Part shown: positions 51,018-58,374 of the stretch, one piece after another
Layout: each line of letters opens with the position of its first letter
Position numbering within the stretch: position 1 is the first letter of the stretch
Assembly: GCF_030506365.1 (NCBI RefSeq)
Contig: NZ_CP073092.1
Span: 248,001-312,000 of the forward strand
Reading direction: 5' to 3'
Length of the DNA: 64,000 nucleotides
Origin: Corynebacterium tuberculostearicum
GTDB taxonomy: Bacteria > Actinomycetota > Actinomycetes > Mycobacteriales > Mycobacteriaceae
Notes under the pieces: generated by a model
What the model was told of the DNA's origin: nothing
Database searches by the model: none
Seen by the model: only the letters and a program-made list of their open reading frames with translations
Position numbers and translations under genes: made by a program

Positions 51018-51279
51018 GTGAGCAGGAGCGCTCCTGAGAACGGGAAGTCAGGAAATTCCGCTTCCGACTCTTCCTGCCTCTCGGCAAGCTCCACGCTCCA
51101 CGGTGAACGTTCGACAAGTTCGTCAAAGGTGAGCACCTCCGGTGACTTATGGTTCGAGCGGAAACTTTCAACGCTACGGAACTTCGAGCCAATTCGGTTG
51201 CCTTCGGCGCGGCACAAATCGCACATGGGCCGATCATCAGAAACGAGCGTGGTTCAGCTGTTTTCGCAACTTTGCCGGA
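51018..51279 (-). pseudogene. Degenerate C-terminal fragment resembling DUF4263/Shedu proteins
   Basis: Two minus-strand frames together read GKVAKTAEPRSFLMIG, then after a frameshift near 51225, SKFRSVESFRSNHKSPEVLT and FDELVERSPWSVELA. The order P-R-S-F-L-(I/V)-I-G, a short gap, F-R-x-x-(N/S), x-E-V-L-T-F-D-E-L-x-E-R is what I recall from the C-terminal end of the DUF4263 (Shedu) nuclease family, part of anti-phage defence. No catalytic domain remains and no intact start exists. One of the frames stays open to 50816 past the likely natural end. The identity is by memory of the pattern and not certain. Confidence 0.4.
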
Positions 51280-51347
51280 ATCTGCGCCATCTCTGCTACT
51301 TTCACTGTCTCTTCAGCAGCGCACACAGCTGCACCGCTACCCGGAAC

Positions 51348-51381
51348 TTGACTAGTTCAGCGATCGCTGTATAGTTCAGCG
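51348..51381 (+). promoter_or_regulatory. cmtR promoter with direct-repeat operator, leaderless start
   Basis: TTGACT (51348-51353), a 16-bp spacer and TATAGT (51370-51375) form a good promoter. Transcription would begin about at the ATG (51383), so the mRNA is probably leaderless. AGTTCAGCG occurs twice (51354-51362 and 51373-51381), once in the spacer and once over the -10 and start. It is a likely CmtR operator. Confidence 0.6.
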
Positions 51382-51382
51382 C

Positions 51383-51742
51383 ATGCTGACTATTGCTTCG
51401 CGTCTCGACGTGATGAACCGCCTGGGTCGTGCACTGGCCGACCCCACTCGATCCCGGATCATCTTGACCCTGCTCGACCATCCCGCCTACCCGGCGGAAC
51501 TATCCCGAGATCTGGACCTGACACGCCCGAACGTGTCCAACCACCTGACATGCTTGCGTGATTGTGGGATTGTCGTCTCCGAGCCAGAGGGGCGTCGGAC
51601 ACGATACGAGATCGCCGATCCGCACCTGGCACAGGCACTGACAGCACTGGTCGATGCCACCCTGGCAGTAGACGAAGACGCCCCGTGCATCGATCCCGTC
51701 TGCACGCTTCCCGGGTGCTACGCAGCTGGGGAGGACGCATGA
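51383..51742 (+). CDS. cmtR: CmtR-like Cd(II)/Pb(II)-sensing ArsR-family repressor
   Basis: 119 residues. The winged HTH core ALADPTRSRIILTLLDHPAYPAELSRDLDLTRPNVSNHLTCLRDCG ends with two cysteines in the recognition helix region (NHLTCLRDC), and a third lies in the C-terminal CIDPVC. This is the Cys-triad of mycobacterial CmtR, which releases DNA on binding cadmium or lead. It overlaps cadD by ATGA and has its own promoter. Additional Cys in TLPGC may also bind metal. Confidence 0.88.
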   Translation: MLTIASRLDVMNRLGRALADPTRSRIILTLLDHPAYPAELSRDLDLTRPNVSNHLTCLRDCGIVVSEPEGRRTRYEIADPHLAQALTALVDATLAVDEDAPCIDPVCTLPGCYAAGEDA

Positions 51743-52338
51743 TCCTCACCTCGGTCTTGCAGGCGATAGGCCTGTTCGCAGCTACCAACATCGACGACAT
51801 CATCGTGCTCTCCCTCTTCTTCGCGCGAGGGGCAGGCCAGCGCGGCACCACCGCCCGCATTCTGGCCGGCCAGTACCTCGGATTCGCGGGCATCCTCGTC
51901 GCCGCGATCCTTGTGACCACCGGCGCCGGAGCATTTCTGCCCCCGGCAGCTATTCCATACTTTGGTCTCATACCTCTGGGCCTCGGCCTCTGGGCCGCAT
52001 GGGAGGCCTGGCGCGGAGACGGTGACGACGATGACGAGGCCAAGGTTGCCGGCAAGAAGGTCGGCGTGGGGACGGTCGCAGGCGTCACCTTTGCCAACGG
52101 TGGCGACAATATCGGCGTCTACACCCCTGTATTCCTCAGCGTGGAGCCTCTCGCAGTAGTCGCCTACTGCGTTATCTTCCTCGCGCTCGTTGCGGTCCTG
52201 GTGGCCCTGGCAAGGTTCGTCGCAACCCGCCCCCCGATCGCGGAAGTGCTCGAACGCTTTGAGCACATCCTCTTTCCCATCGTTCTCATCGGCCTCGGTA
52301 TCGTGATCCTCGTCAGCGGCGGAGCCTTCGGGCTCTGA
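51739..52338 (+). CDS. cadD: CadD-type cadmium-resistance transporter
   Basis: 199 residues with about 5-6 hydrophobic segments. N-terminal FAATNIDDIIVLSLFFARG carries the NxDD motif of the CadD family, and the second half the matching FANGGDNIGVYTPVF. An acidic Asp/Glu cluster (GDGDDDDEAKV) lies in the central loop. It probably exports or sequesters Cd(II). The start overlaps the cmtR stop as ATGA, so expression should be cadmium-induced through CmtR. Confidence 0.9.
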   Translation: MILTSVLQAIGLFAATNIDDIIVLSLFFARGAGQRGTTARILAGQYLGFAGILVAAILVTTGAGAFLPPAAIPYFGLIPLGLGLWAAWEAWRGDGDDDDEAKVAGKKVGVGTVAGVTFANGGDNIGVYTPVFLSVEPLAVVAYCVIFLALVAVLVALARFVATRPPIAEVLERFEHILFPIVLIGLGIVILVSGGAFGL

Positions 52339-52720
52339 CGTAGCGGCAGCGTTCCAAACGGCCCCGACCGGGCGTTATCGGTGGCTCCTATAACGCCTGG
52401 AAGGTCTTTTTGAAGCGCTGTCGGGGCGTGTGAATCTAATCACACAGAGTTTACAGAATCCCAGCAATTAAACTTTCGGCTACCCAATTTCACCCGCGGA
52501 CGCAATGAGACTAGCACCGACGCTTTCCCCAACGCGCCACCGCTTGCGGCGTAGCCCGACCAAGGCCACCGGCTGGTTCTCAAACGAGGACAAAGCCCGT
52601 GGCCTAGAGCTCGTGGTCGAGAGCCGAAATTCGGCCTAAAACCGCGTTTAGCCAAAGAAAAATGACCCCTAGAATCCGCCCCTTCCAGCCGTTCTTTGAG
52701 GCTGGTGGCTAAGTCTAGAA
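52339..52720. other. Spacer between cadD and IS6 copy 2, no recognised gene
   Basis: About 380 bp. An open frame of 109 codons on the minus strand (52440-52769) runs into the IS end, has no ribosome site and lacks recognisable protein sense. The stretch probably contains the 3' scrap of DNA rearranged with the IS. Confidence 0.5.
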
Positions 52721-53563
52721 GGTGCTGTTGCAAAGTTGGGCGGAGAGCCGAGACGACCCAGTTTCTCATTTCCTGATGGCCGCTGCGTGCCGGTGTTCTC
52801 AGGCCGTCTCGAAGACCCGGTTGACGATCACCGCGTCCGGATTGGGGTGCCCATAAGCAAACATCGTGCCCTGACCTTTCCGTAATGAATGCATCGCTTC
52901 CATCCCTTTCAACGTCCGGTAGGCGGAAATTCGGTTTTTGAACGCCCCCTTCGGTCCCAGGATTCTTTTAAGTCGGCCATGATCTCCCTCGAGAACGTTG
53001 TTCAGGTATTTCACCTGCCGGTGCTCCACCGTCTGAGGGCAGATTCCCTCCGCCTTCAGCTCGGATATTGCCTTGGCCAGAGCTGGTGCCTTGTCGGTGT
53101 TGATGACCCGCGGGGACCCGGCTGTCGTATTCGATCGCAGCGTCTTGGCCAGGAAACGCTTGGCCGCAGCCACATTCCGTTTTGGTGAGAGGTAGAAGTC
53201 TAAGGTCTGCCCACCGGCGGTAATAGCCCGGTAGAGATAGCACCACGTGCCGCCGACCCGGATATAGGTCTCATCCACCCGCCAGGACTGGGCCTGCCAG
53301 TCGGGTACCTGCCGGTACCAGCGAGTGTGCTTATCCAGCTCAGGGGCGTATTTCTGCACCCAGCGGTAGATCGTGGTGTGATCGACTGGCACACCCCGCT
53401 CGGTCATCATTTCTTCGAGGTCGCGGTAGCTCACGCCGTAGCGGCAGTACCACCGCACCGCCCACAGGATGATGTCACGGGGGAAATGCCGACCGGAGAA
53501 GATGCCCATGGCTCTGATTATTTCACGCCGGTCTTTCTACTGCCCCAACTTTGCAACAGCACC
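52721..53563 (-). mobile_element. Intact IS6-family element (copy 2), 843 bp
   Basis: Inverted repeats GGTGCTGTTGCAAAGTTGGG at both ends, and an intact transposase. The flanking octamers (GTCTAGAA left, TTTAAATG right) are different, so there is no target duplication. This is common after the cointegrate-type events of IS6 elements. It lies directly before the erm(X) leader and supplies its -35 box. The IS name (for example an IS1628-type element) was not verified. Confidence 0.92.
52799..53509 (-). CDS. IS6-family transposase
   Basis: 236 residues. N-terminal HTH-like region (FPRDIILWAVRWYCRYGVSYRDLEEMMTERGVPVDHTTIYRWVQK) ahead of the DDE domain: D in WRVDETYIRVGG, D in VINTDKAPALA, E in LEGDHGRLKRILGPKG. 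Length and motif order equal those of IS26/IS6100-like transposases. It has no internal stops. The start ATG is at 53509. Confidence 0.95.
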   Translation of the reverse strand: MGIFSGRHFPRDIILWAVRWYCRYGVSYRDLEEMMTERGVPVDHTTIYRWVQKYAPELDKHTRWYRQVPDWQAQSWRVDETYIRVGGTWCYLYRAITAGGQTLDFYLSPKRNVAAAKRFLAKTLRSNTTAGSPRVINTDKAPALAKAISELKAEGICPQTVEHRQVKYLNNVLEGDHGRLKRILGPKGAFKNRISAYRTLKGMEAMHSLRKGQGTMFAYGHPNPDAVIVNRVFETA

Positions 53564-53579
53564 TTTAAATGGATATAAT
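53551..53579 (+). promoter_or_regulatory. Hybrid promoter: -35 in IS6 inverted repeat, -10 in flanking DNA, for erm(X)
   Basis: TTGCAA (53551-53556) inside the right inverted repeat, a 17-bp spacer and TATAAT (53574-53579) just outside the element. Transcription would start at about the leader ATG (53587). IS6-type elements are known to make such promoters with TTGCAA. Confidence 0.7.
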
Positions 53580-53586
53580 TAGACCC

Positions 53587-53634
53587 ATGTTGATTTCAGG
53601 TACCGCTTTCTTGCGGTTGCGCACCAACCGCTAA
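53587..53634 (+). CDS. erm(X) leader peptide
   Basis: MLISGTAFLRLRTNR, 15 residues, the erm(X) leader with the RLR motif at which macrolide-bound ribosomes stall. Stalling opens the downstream attenuator and exposes the erm(X) ribosome site. The ATG lies next to the predicted transcription start, so it would be read from a leaderless mRNA. Confidence 0.85.
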   Translation: MLISGTAFLRLRTNR

Positions 53635-53706
53635 GGCGGTTTCCTACCCCGTAGGTTAAAAACCGCTCCGGTCCTTTAGCCGGGCGGCTATTTGTCATGC
53701 CCGGCT
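53613..53706 (+). promoter_or_regulatory. erm(X) translational attenuator
   Basis: Four alternating complementary segments: GCGGTT (53613-53618), AACCGC (53626-53631), GCGGTT (53636-53641), AACCGC (53661-53666). They permit 1:2/3:4 or 2:3 pairing. A further 8-bp hairpin AGCCGGGC / GCCCGGCT (53678-53706) stands just before the ribosome site AAGGAG of erm(X). Confidence 0.75.
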
Positions 53707-53733
53707 CCCTTTCAAATCCAAGGAGCACACCTG

Positions 53734-54588
53734 ATGTCTGCATACGGACACGGCCGTCACGAACATGGCCAAAATTTTCTCACCAACCACAAGATCATCA
53801 ACTCCATCATCGACCTTGTGAAACAAACCTCCGGCCCCATCATTGAGATCGGACCAGGAAGCGGTGCCCTCACTCACCCGATGGCCCACTTGGGGAGGGC
53901 GATAACGGCAGTTGAAGTGGACGCAAAACTAGCTGCCAAAATCACACAAGAAACCTCCTCGGCGGCGGTCGAAGTGGTCCATGATGATTTCCTTAACTTC
54001 CGGTTACCCGCCACTCCCTGCGTCATTGTGGGAAACATTCCCTTTCACCTCACCACTGCCATTCTTCGAAAGTTGCTGCATGCGCCAGCATGGACTGACG
54101 CTGTACTCCTCATGCAGTGGGAAGTCGCTCGCCGCCGGGCCGGGGTAGGCGCAAGCACGATGATGACGGCTCAGTGGTCCCCATGGTTCACATTTCACCT
54201 GGGTTCTCGGGTACCAAGGCATGCTTTCCGGCCACAGCCAAACGTTGACGGGGGGATCTTAGTGATCCGCCGGGTGGGTGACCCGAAGATTCCGATAGAG
54301 CAGCGCAAAGCCTTTCAGGCGATGGTGCACACCGTTTTCACTGCCCGGGGACGCGGGATAGGGGAAATTCTCCGAAGGGCAGGGTTGTTTTCATCACGTT
54401 CAGAAACACAATCATGGTTGCGCTCGCGAGGAATCGACCCCGCGACCCTACCTCCCAGATTGCACACCAACGACTGGATCGATCTCTTCCAGGTGACTGG
54501 TTCCTCTCTACCTCACCATCGACCCATTTCACCATCGGGAAGTAGTCAACGACCTCCTCAACGGAAAAACCGAAGCCGGCGGCGTTAA
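53734..54588 (+). CDS. erm(X): 23S rRNA (adenine-N6) dimethyltransferase, MLS resistance
   Basis: Methylates A2058 of 23S rRNA and gives resistance to macrolides, lincosamides and streptogramin B. 284 residues from MSAYGHGRHEHGQNFLTN. SAM-binding IIEIGPGSGALTHPMA (about residue 33), VVHDDFLNF, and the catalytic GNIPFHLTTAILRKLL are present. The basic C-terminus (SQRPPQRKNRSRRR) matches erm(X). The frame is open upstream to 53692, but the ATG at 53734 has AAGGAG nine bases before it. It is inducible by the leader and attenuator. Confidence 0.96.
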   Translation: MSAYGHGRHEHGQNFLTNHKIINSIIDLVKQTSGPIIEIGPGSGALTHPMAHLGRAITAVEVDAKLAAKITQETSSAAVEVVHDDFLNFRLPATPCVIVGNIPFHLTTAILRKLLHAPAWTDAVLLMQWEVARRRAGVGASTMMTAQWSPWFTFHLGSRVPRHAFRPQPNVDGGILVIRRVGDPKIPIEQRKAFQAMVHTVFTARGRGIGEILRRAGLFSSRSETQSWLRSRGIDPATLPPRLHTNDWIDLFQVTGSSLPHHRPISPSGSSQRPPQRKNRSRRR

Positions 54589-54625
54589 TCCCCACCAAAA
54601 CCGAAATCCACCAGTAGTACTAAAA

Positions 54626-55360
54626 GGGCTCTTCCGGTTTTAGAGTGCATTGATTAGTTCGCCGGGGGTTCGGGCGTGGCACAAGATATTGGGGTCCTTG
54701 GCTTTGTAGGAAAAAGGTATCTAATCCATCCGTACAAAACTAAGGACCTACTGTGCAGCCTAACGGAAATGTCATCGTCGATACCATCTGCCGCACCGCA
54801 AAACTAGGAACTACTATCACCGGTGCCACAGAAAACGGTGACGTCACTGTTATTGAAGCCGAACCCGTCGAGCCGATCAATGAATGCCCTACCTGCGGGC
54901 AGCCTGGAGTATTCCGCGACCACGTCATCCGCAGCCTGGTCGATCTGCCCATCGTCGGCCACCCAACAACTTCATGTGCGCCTTCCACGCTACCGGTGCA
55001 CCAACAAGCGTTGCTTGCAGAAGATCTTCCGTGCTGGCCTTGCCTGCGCGCCCGACAATTCAAAGACCACGGACCAGGTGACCCACTGGATCCTGCAACG
55101 ACTCTGCCTAAATCGGATGAGCGTTGCCGCTGCACCCAAGTCATTAGGCCTGGGGTGGGATATGAAGTGTCCCAGGTTTTGTTCCGTTTGATGAAACCCG
55201 TTTTTGAAACAACGTACGGAGCACAACGCACGCCGATGCCAAAGCTTCCGCAACATCGACTACCTCATCAAACCCACGACAGTGGGATTCACACCCTCAA
55301 TCCCCACGCGTGCAATCTTCGCACCTCAAAGATTGAAAAATGAAAGAAACCGGAGGTAAC
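54626..55360 (+). mobile_element. ISL3-family remnant, internally deleted
   Basis: Left end GGGCTCTTCCGGTTTTAGAG resembles an ISL3-type inverted repeat. At the right end, AAACCGGAGG after the remnant matches it weakly. Only the ends and parts of one transposase remain. The element's right edge lies about 50 bp from the tRNA-Leu gene. Confidence 0.6.
54753..55343 (+). pseudogene. ISL3-family transposase, frameshifted fragment
   Basis: Starts at GTG 54753. The zinc-finger head is CPTCGQPGVFRDHVIRSLVD and LPIVGHPT. The sense then continues in the neighbouring frame with LHVRLPRYRCTNKRCLQKIF, RAGLACAPDN and LNRMSVAAAPKSLGLGWD. It resumes only with 3'-end-like sequence RCQSFRNIDYLIK. The catalytic DDE core is missing. 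Confidence 0.75.
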
Positions 55361-55411
55361 ATACCCTTTCGAGTTTGTTACTTCCGGTGGTGCAGTTTGT
55401 TCAACTGCTCA

Positions 55412-55499
55412 TGGTGCCCGGGGCGGGACTTGAACCCGCACGTCCTTATCGAACACTGGCACCTGAAGCCAGCGCGTCTGCCAATTCCGCCACCCGGGC
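55412..55499 (-). tRNA. tRNA-Leu (CAG)
   Basis: Minus-strand cloverleaf with acceptor GCCCGGG / CCCGGGC, anticodon stem CTGGC / GCCAG around TTCAGGT (anticodon CAG, reading CUG). It has a long variable arm typical of leucine tRNA, T-loop GGTTCAAGTCC, and CCA encoded. It stands at the junction between the resistance region and the kinase/cell-division core. Confidence 0.95.
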
Positions 55500-55653
55500 A
55501 GGGTGTGGTTGTCTTAGCGACTTGATAAAGATACCACGAAAAGCGTATTAAACTACAAATCTGCAGGAAAAGTAGACTATTTCGGGGAGGCAGCGGCGAA
55601 AATTCTGGGAACTTTCGCGTCGCCATCTACGTTTCGAGGGGGTGAACAAACTA

Positions 55654-55673
55654 TACTGATCGCTACTGATCGC
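55654..55673. repeat. 10-bp tandem repeat upstream of fhaA
   Basis: TACTGATCGC occurs twice in direct tandem, 25 bp before the fhaA start. TATACT just before it is a possible -10 box. Possibly fortuitous. The rest of 55500-55698 holds only this promoter region. Confidence 0.3.
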
Positions 55674-55698
55674 TGCATGGTGGAAAGGAGAATGGCTC

Positions 55699-56532
55699 GT
55701 GGCGTTTTTAGAAAAGCTGGCGAAGCTGGACTCCGCCATGCAACGCGGCCTTGATAACGGCATGGCACTTGTCTTCGGCGGCAAGGTCGTTCCCGCGGAA
55801 ATTGATGAGCTTTTGAAGCAAGAGGCTCAGGACAATCTCGCGCGCGGCGACGATGACAACCTTTATAGTCCGAACGTAATGACTGTGGGTGTCTCCTCCA
55901 AGGATTTGGAGAACTTGTCGCAGGATCGCAATTTGCCGGCCGATTGTGCAGACCAGTTGTCGCGCTTCATTCGCAATAGCGGATGGTCCCTCGCGGGCCC
56001 CGTGATTGTGCGAGTGGCGGAGGAATCTGGTTTGCGCACGGGTCAGCTTCGCGTGTCCTCGTTTATTGATCACGAGCCCACGGAAGAGACCGGTTTTGAG
56101 GCTATTTTCCACGACTTTGATGGTCAGGAGGACCAGATGACCGAGCAGCACGAGAATACGGCTGATGACGCGGTAACTACCGCTTTCATTGCTCCAGATA
56201 GTCAACCCGCCCCGCAGCCGCAGGGCCCCGCAGTCAACCTGATGCTGCAGGATGGCTCTTCGCGCGTTTATCACGTGCAAGAAGGCTCCAATATTATCGG
56301 CCGCAGCAATGACGCAGACCTGCGCCTGCCGGATACTGGCGTATCCCGCCAGCACGCGGAAATCACCTGGAACGGCCAAGATGCGGTTCTGGTGGATTTG
56401 CAGTCCACCAACGGCACCACGGTGAATGAGACGCCGATTGATAATTGGCTGCTTGCCGATGGCGACGTGATCACCATGGGCCATTCCCACATCGAGGTCC
56501 GCATTACGGGCCTTGATTCGCACAGCTACTAA
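55699..56532 (+). CDS. fhaA: FHA-domain protein FhaA
   Basis: Phosphothreonine-reading partner of PknA/PknB; in mycobacteria it binds the lipid II flippase partner MviN. 277 residues: N-terminal DUF3662 (about 1-125, MAFLEKLAKLDSAMQRGLDN ... GGKVVPAEIDELLKQEAQDN), an acidic linker, and a C-terminal FHA domain (about 190-275) with GRSNDADLRLPDTGVSRQHAEI, SxNGT as LQSTNGTTVNE. The GTG start at 55699 has AAAGGAG eight bases upstream. It heads the cluster that continues through fhaB. Confidence 0.94.
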   Translation: MAFLEKLAKLDSAMQRGLDNGMALVFGGKVVPAEIDELLKQEAQDNLARGDDDNLYSPNVMTVGVSSKDLENLSQDRNLPADCADQLSRFIRNSGWSLAGPVIVRVAEESGLRTGQLRVSSFIDHEPTEETGFEAIFHDFDGQEDQMTEQHENTADDAVTTAFIAPDSQPAPQPQGPAVNLMLQDGSSRVYHVQEGSNIIGRSNDADLRLPDTGVSRQHAEITWNGQDAVLVDLQSTNGTTVNETPIDNWLLADGDVITMGHSHIEVRITGLDSHSY

Positions 56533-56557
56533 GTTCAGTTAAGGAAGGGAGGTCGCC

Positions 56558-57010
56558 ATGGATGCAGTCATCATGCTGGCGCTTCGCATCGGCTTGTTGG
56601 CTCTGCTCTGGATTTTTATCCTGGTGGCCTTGAACGCCATGCGCCGCGATACTAATAAGTCTGCCGGTGCTATCCGCCAGCAGTCGAAGAAGGTTGGCGC
56701 ACCGCGGCGTCGGGAAGCGATTAAGCAGCTGTCCATCGTGGAGGGTCCCCTGCAGGGCTCCCATATGGAATTGGGCACGTTGGAGGACTGCACGTTGGGC
56801 CGCGCCTCTGACTGCGATTTTGTCACGGGCGACGATTATTCTTCTGGCCACCATGCCCGGCTTTTCCGCCGCGGCAGCGAATGGGTTGTGGAGGATTTGG
56901 AATCTCGCAATGGCACCTTTGTCAATGGCGTGCGCATCGACCAACCCGAGGTAGTCGGCGCGGACTCCGAAATTAAGCTGGGCCGCACCACCGTGAGGTT
57001 GAACGCATGA
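56558..57010 (+). CDS. fhaB: FHA-domain protein FhaB
   Basis: 150 residues: one N-terminal membrane helix (about 4-28, MLALRIGLLALLWIFILVAL) and a cytoplasmic FHA domain with LEDCTLGRASDCDFVTGDDY, SSGHHARLF, ESRNGTFVNGVRID. It binds phosphothreonine on FtsZ/PknA-pathway partners in related species. The end overlaps the pstP start (ATGA). Confidence 0.93.
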   Translation: MDAVIMLALRIGLLALLWIFILVALNAMRRDTNKSAGAIRQQSKKVGAPRRREAIKQLSIVEGPLQGSHMELGTLEDCTLGRASDCDFVTGDDYSSGHHARLFRRGSEWVVEDLESRNGTFVNGVRIDQPEVVGADSEIKLGRTTVRLNA

Positions 57011-58371
57011 CACTGAAGCTGAACTTCTTTGCTAAGTCCGATCGCGGCCTCATTCGCGATAACAACGAGGACTCAGGCTACGCCGGTCCTCACCTTTTGA
57101 TCTTGGCCGATGGTATGGGCGGCCACGCGGCAGGCGAGGTTGCCTCCGAGCTGATGGTCAACCACCTAGAAATCTTGGACCAAGATCCGGGCCAGGAAGA
57201 CACCAAGGCCCTGCTAGAAGCGGCCGCCGAACAGGCCAATGAGGCCATCAGTGACCACGTCAAGGCGCATCCAGAAACCGAAGGCATGGGCACCACGCTG
57301 TCCACCATGCTCTTTAACGGCACGGATTTCGGCGTGTGCCACGTGGGCGATTCCCGCGGCTACCTGCTGCGCGACGGCAAGCTCAAGCAGATCACCAAGG
57401 ACGATACCTACGTGCAGTCCTTGGTGGACAAGGGCGAGCTGGACCCGGGCGACGTCTCGTCACACCCGCAAAAGTCCCTCATCCTGAAGGCCTATACGGG
57501 CCGTCCGGTTGAAGCAACGCTGTTTACTCTCGACGCCAAGCCGGGCGACCGCATCTTGCTGTGTTCCGATGGTCTTTCGGACCCCGTAACCGCGTCCACC
57601 ATTGAAACCGCGCTGGGGCAAGGCAGCATCGAGCAGGCCGGATCCACACTGGTGGACCTGGCTATCCGCTCCGGCGGCCCAGATAATGTCACCGTCGTAA
57701 TCGGTGAAGTAACTGAAGAAAAGCCCAAGGAACATGAACCGTTCCGCGTGGGCGCGCTCGCCGGCCCGACGGAAGAGCCCACCCACCCGGATTCTTCCGC
57801 TTCGCGGGCGGCACAGCTCTCCCGCAAGCCACAAGTAATTCCACCGGCCGTCATGGCCGATAGCGAGGACGAGCGCCCCGCGCCTGCCGACGACGAAACG
57901 GAGGACGAAACTTCCGGCCGAAAGATCGGCTGGAAGGTCCTCATTGCCTTGCTCATCGTGCTCGCGCTGGTCATCGGTGCCGGCCTATGGGCGAAGAACT
58001 TCTTGTCCAATAATTACTACGTGGCCACCAACGAAGCGCAGGAAATCACCATCCAGCAGGGTGCTGACTACTCCGTCTTTGGCAAGGAACTACACTCCAC
58101 GCACCAAAACGTGTGCATCAATGACAGCAACTCGCTGCTCTTTTCCGGCCAGCCCTGCGAGGGCGACTTCGCACCGCTGAAGGTCACGGACTTGCCGGAA
58201 TCTGAGCGCAGTGCCGTCGACCATCTCTCCACTGGTGATCTCGGTGAAGTGCAGCAACAGATCAATGATTTGGGCGATAAGGCGCTCAAGCCATGTATCA
58301 CTGCACCGAGCCAAAAAGATAAAAAGGATGCCAAGAAAAACAAGCCTGGCGTTACCTGCCGGGAGGTGTAG
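57007..58371 (+). CDS. pstP: PP2C-type Ser/Thr protein phosphatase
   Basis: Reverses PknA/PknB phosphorylation. 454 residues: PP2C domain (about 1-235) with the metal-binding motifs DNNEDSGYAG, LLILADGMGGHAAGEVA, GMGTTLSTMLF and SGGPDNVTVVI. An acidic linker, a membrane helix (about 314-336, VLIALLIVLALVIGAGLWA), and an extracytoplasmic tail with two cysteines (QNVCINDSN, PCEGDF) follow. Overlaps fhaB by 4 bp. Confidence 0.95.
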   Translation: MTLKLNFFAKSDRGLIRDNNEDSGYAGPHLLILADGMGGHAAGEVASELMVNHLEILDQDPGQEDTKALLEAAAEQANEAISDHVKAHPETEGMGTTLSTMLFNGTDFGVCHVGDSRGYLLRDGKLKQITKDDTYVQSLVDKGELDPGDVSSHPQKSLILKAYTGRPVEATLFTLDAKPGDRILLCSDGLSDPVTASTIETALGQGSIEQAGSTLVDLAIRSGGPDNVTVVIGEVTEEKPKEHEPFRVGALAGPTEEPTHPDSSASRAAQLSRKPQVIPPAVMADSEDERPAPADDETEDETSGRKIGWKVLIALLIVLALVIGAGLWAKNFLSNNYYVATNEAQEITIQQGADYSVFGKELHSTHQNVCINDSNSLLFSGQPCEGDFAPLKVTDLPESERSAVDHLSTGDLGEVQQQINDLGDKALKPCITAPSQKDKKDAKKNKPGVTCREV

Positions 58372-58374
58372 GTT

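Noticed and set aside
51018..51374. 118-codon plus-strand frame (Ser/Thr-rich) before cmtR
   Set aside because: It is antisense to the fragment that reads as a DUF4263-like tail and overlaps the cmtR promoter; its composition is that of a shadow frame.
52440..52769. 109-codon minus-strand frame between cadD and IS6 copy 2
   Set aside because: It crosses the end of the IS element, has no ribosome site and no recognisable sequence.
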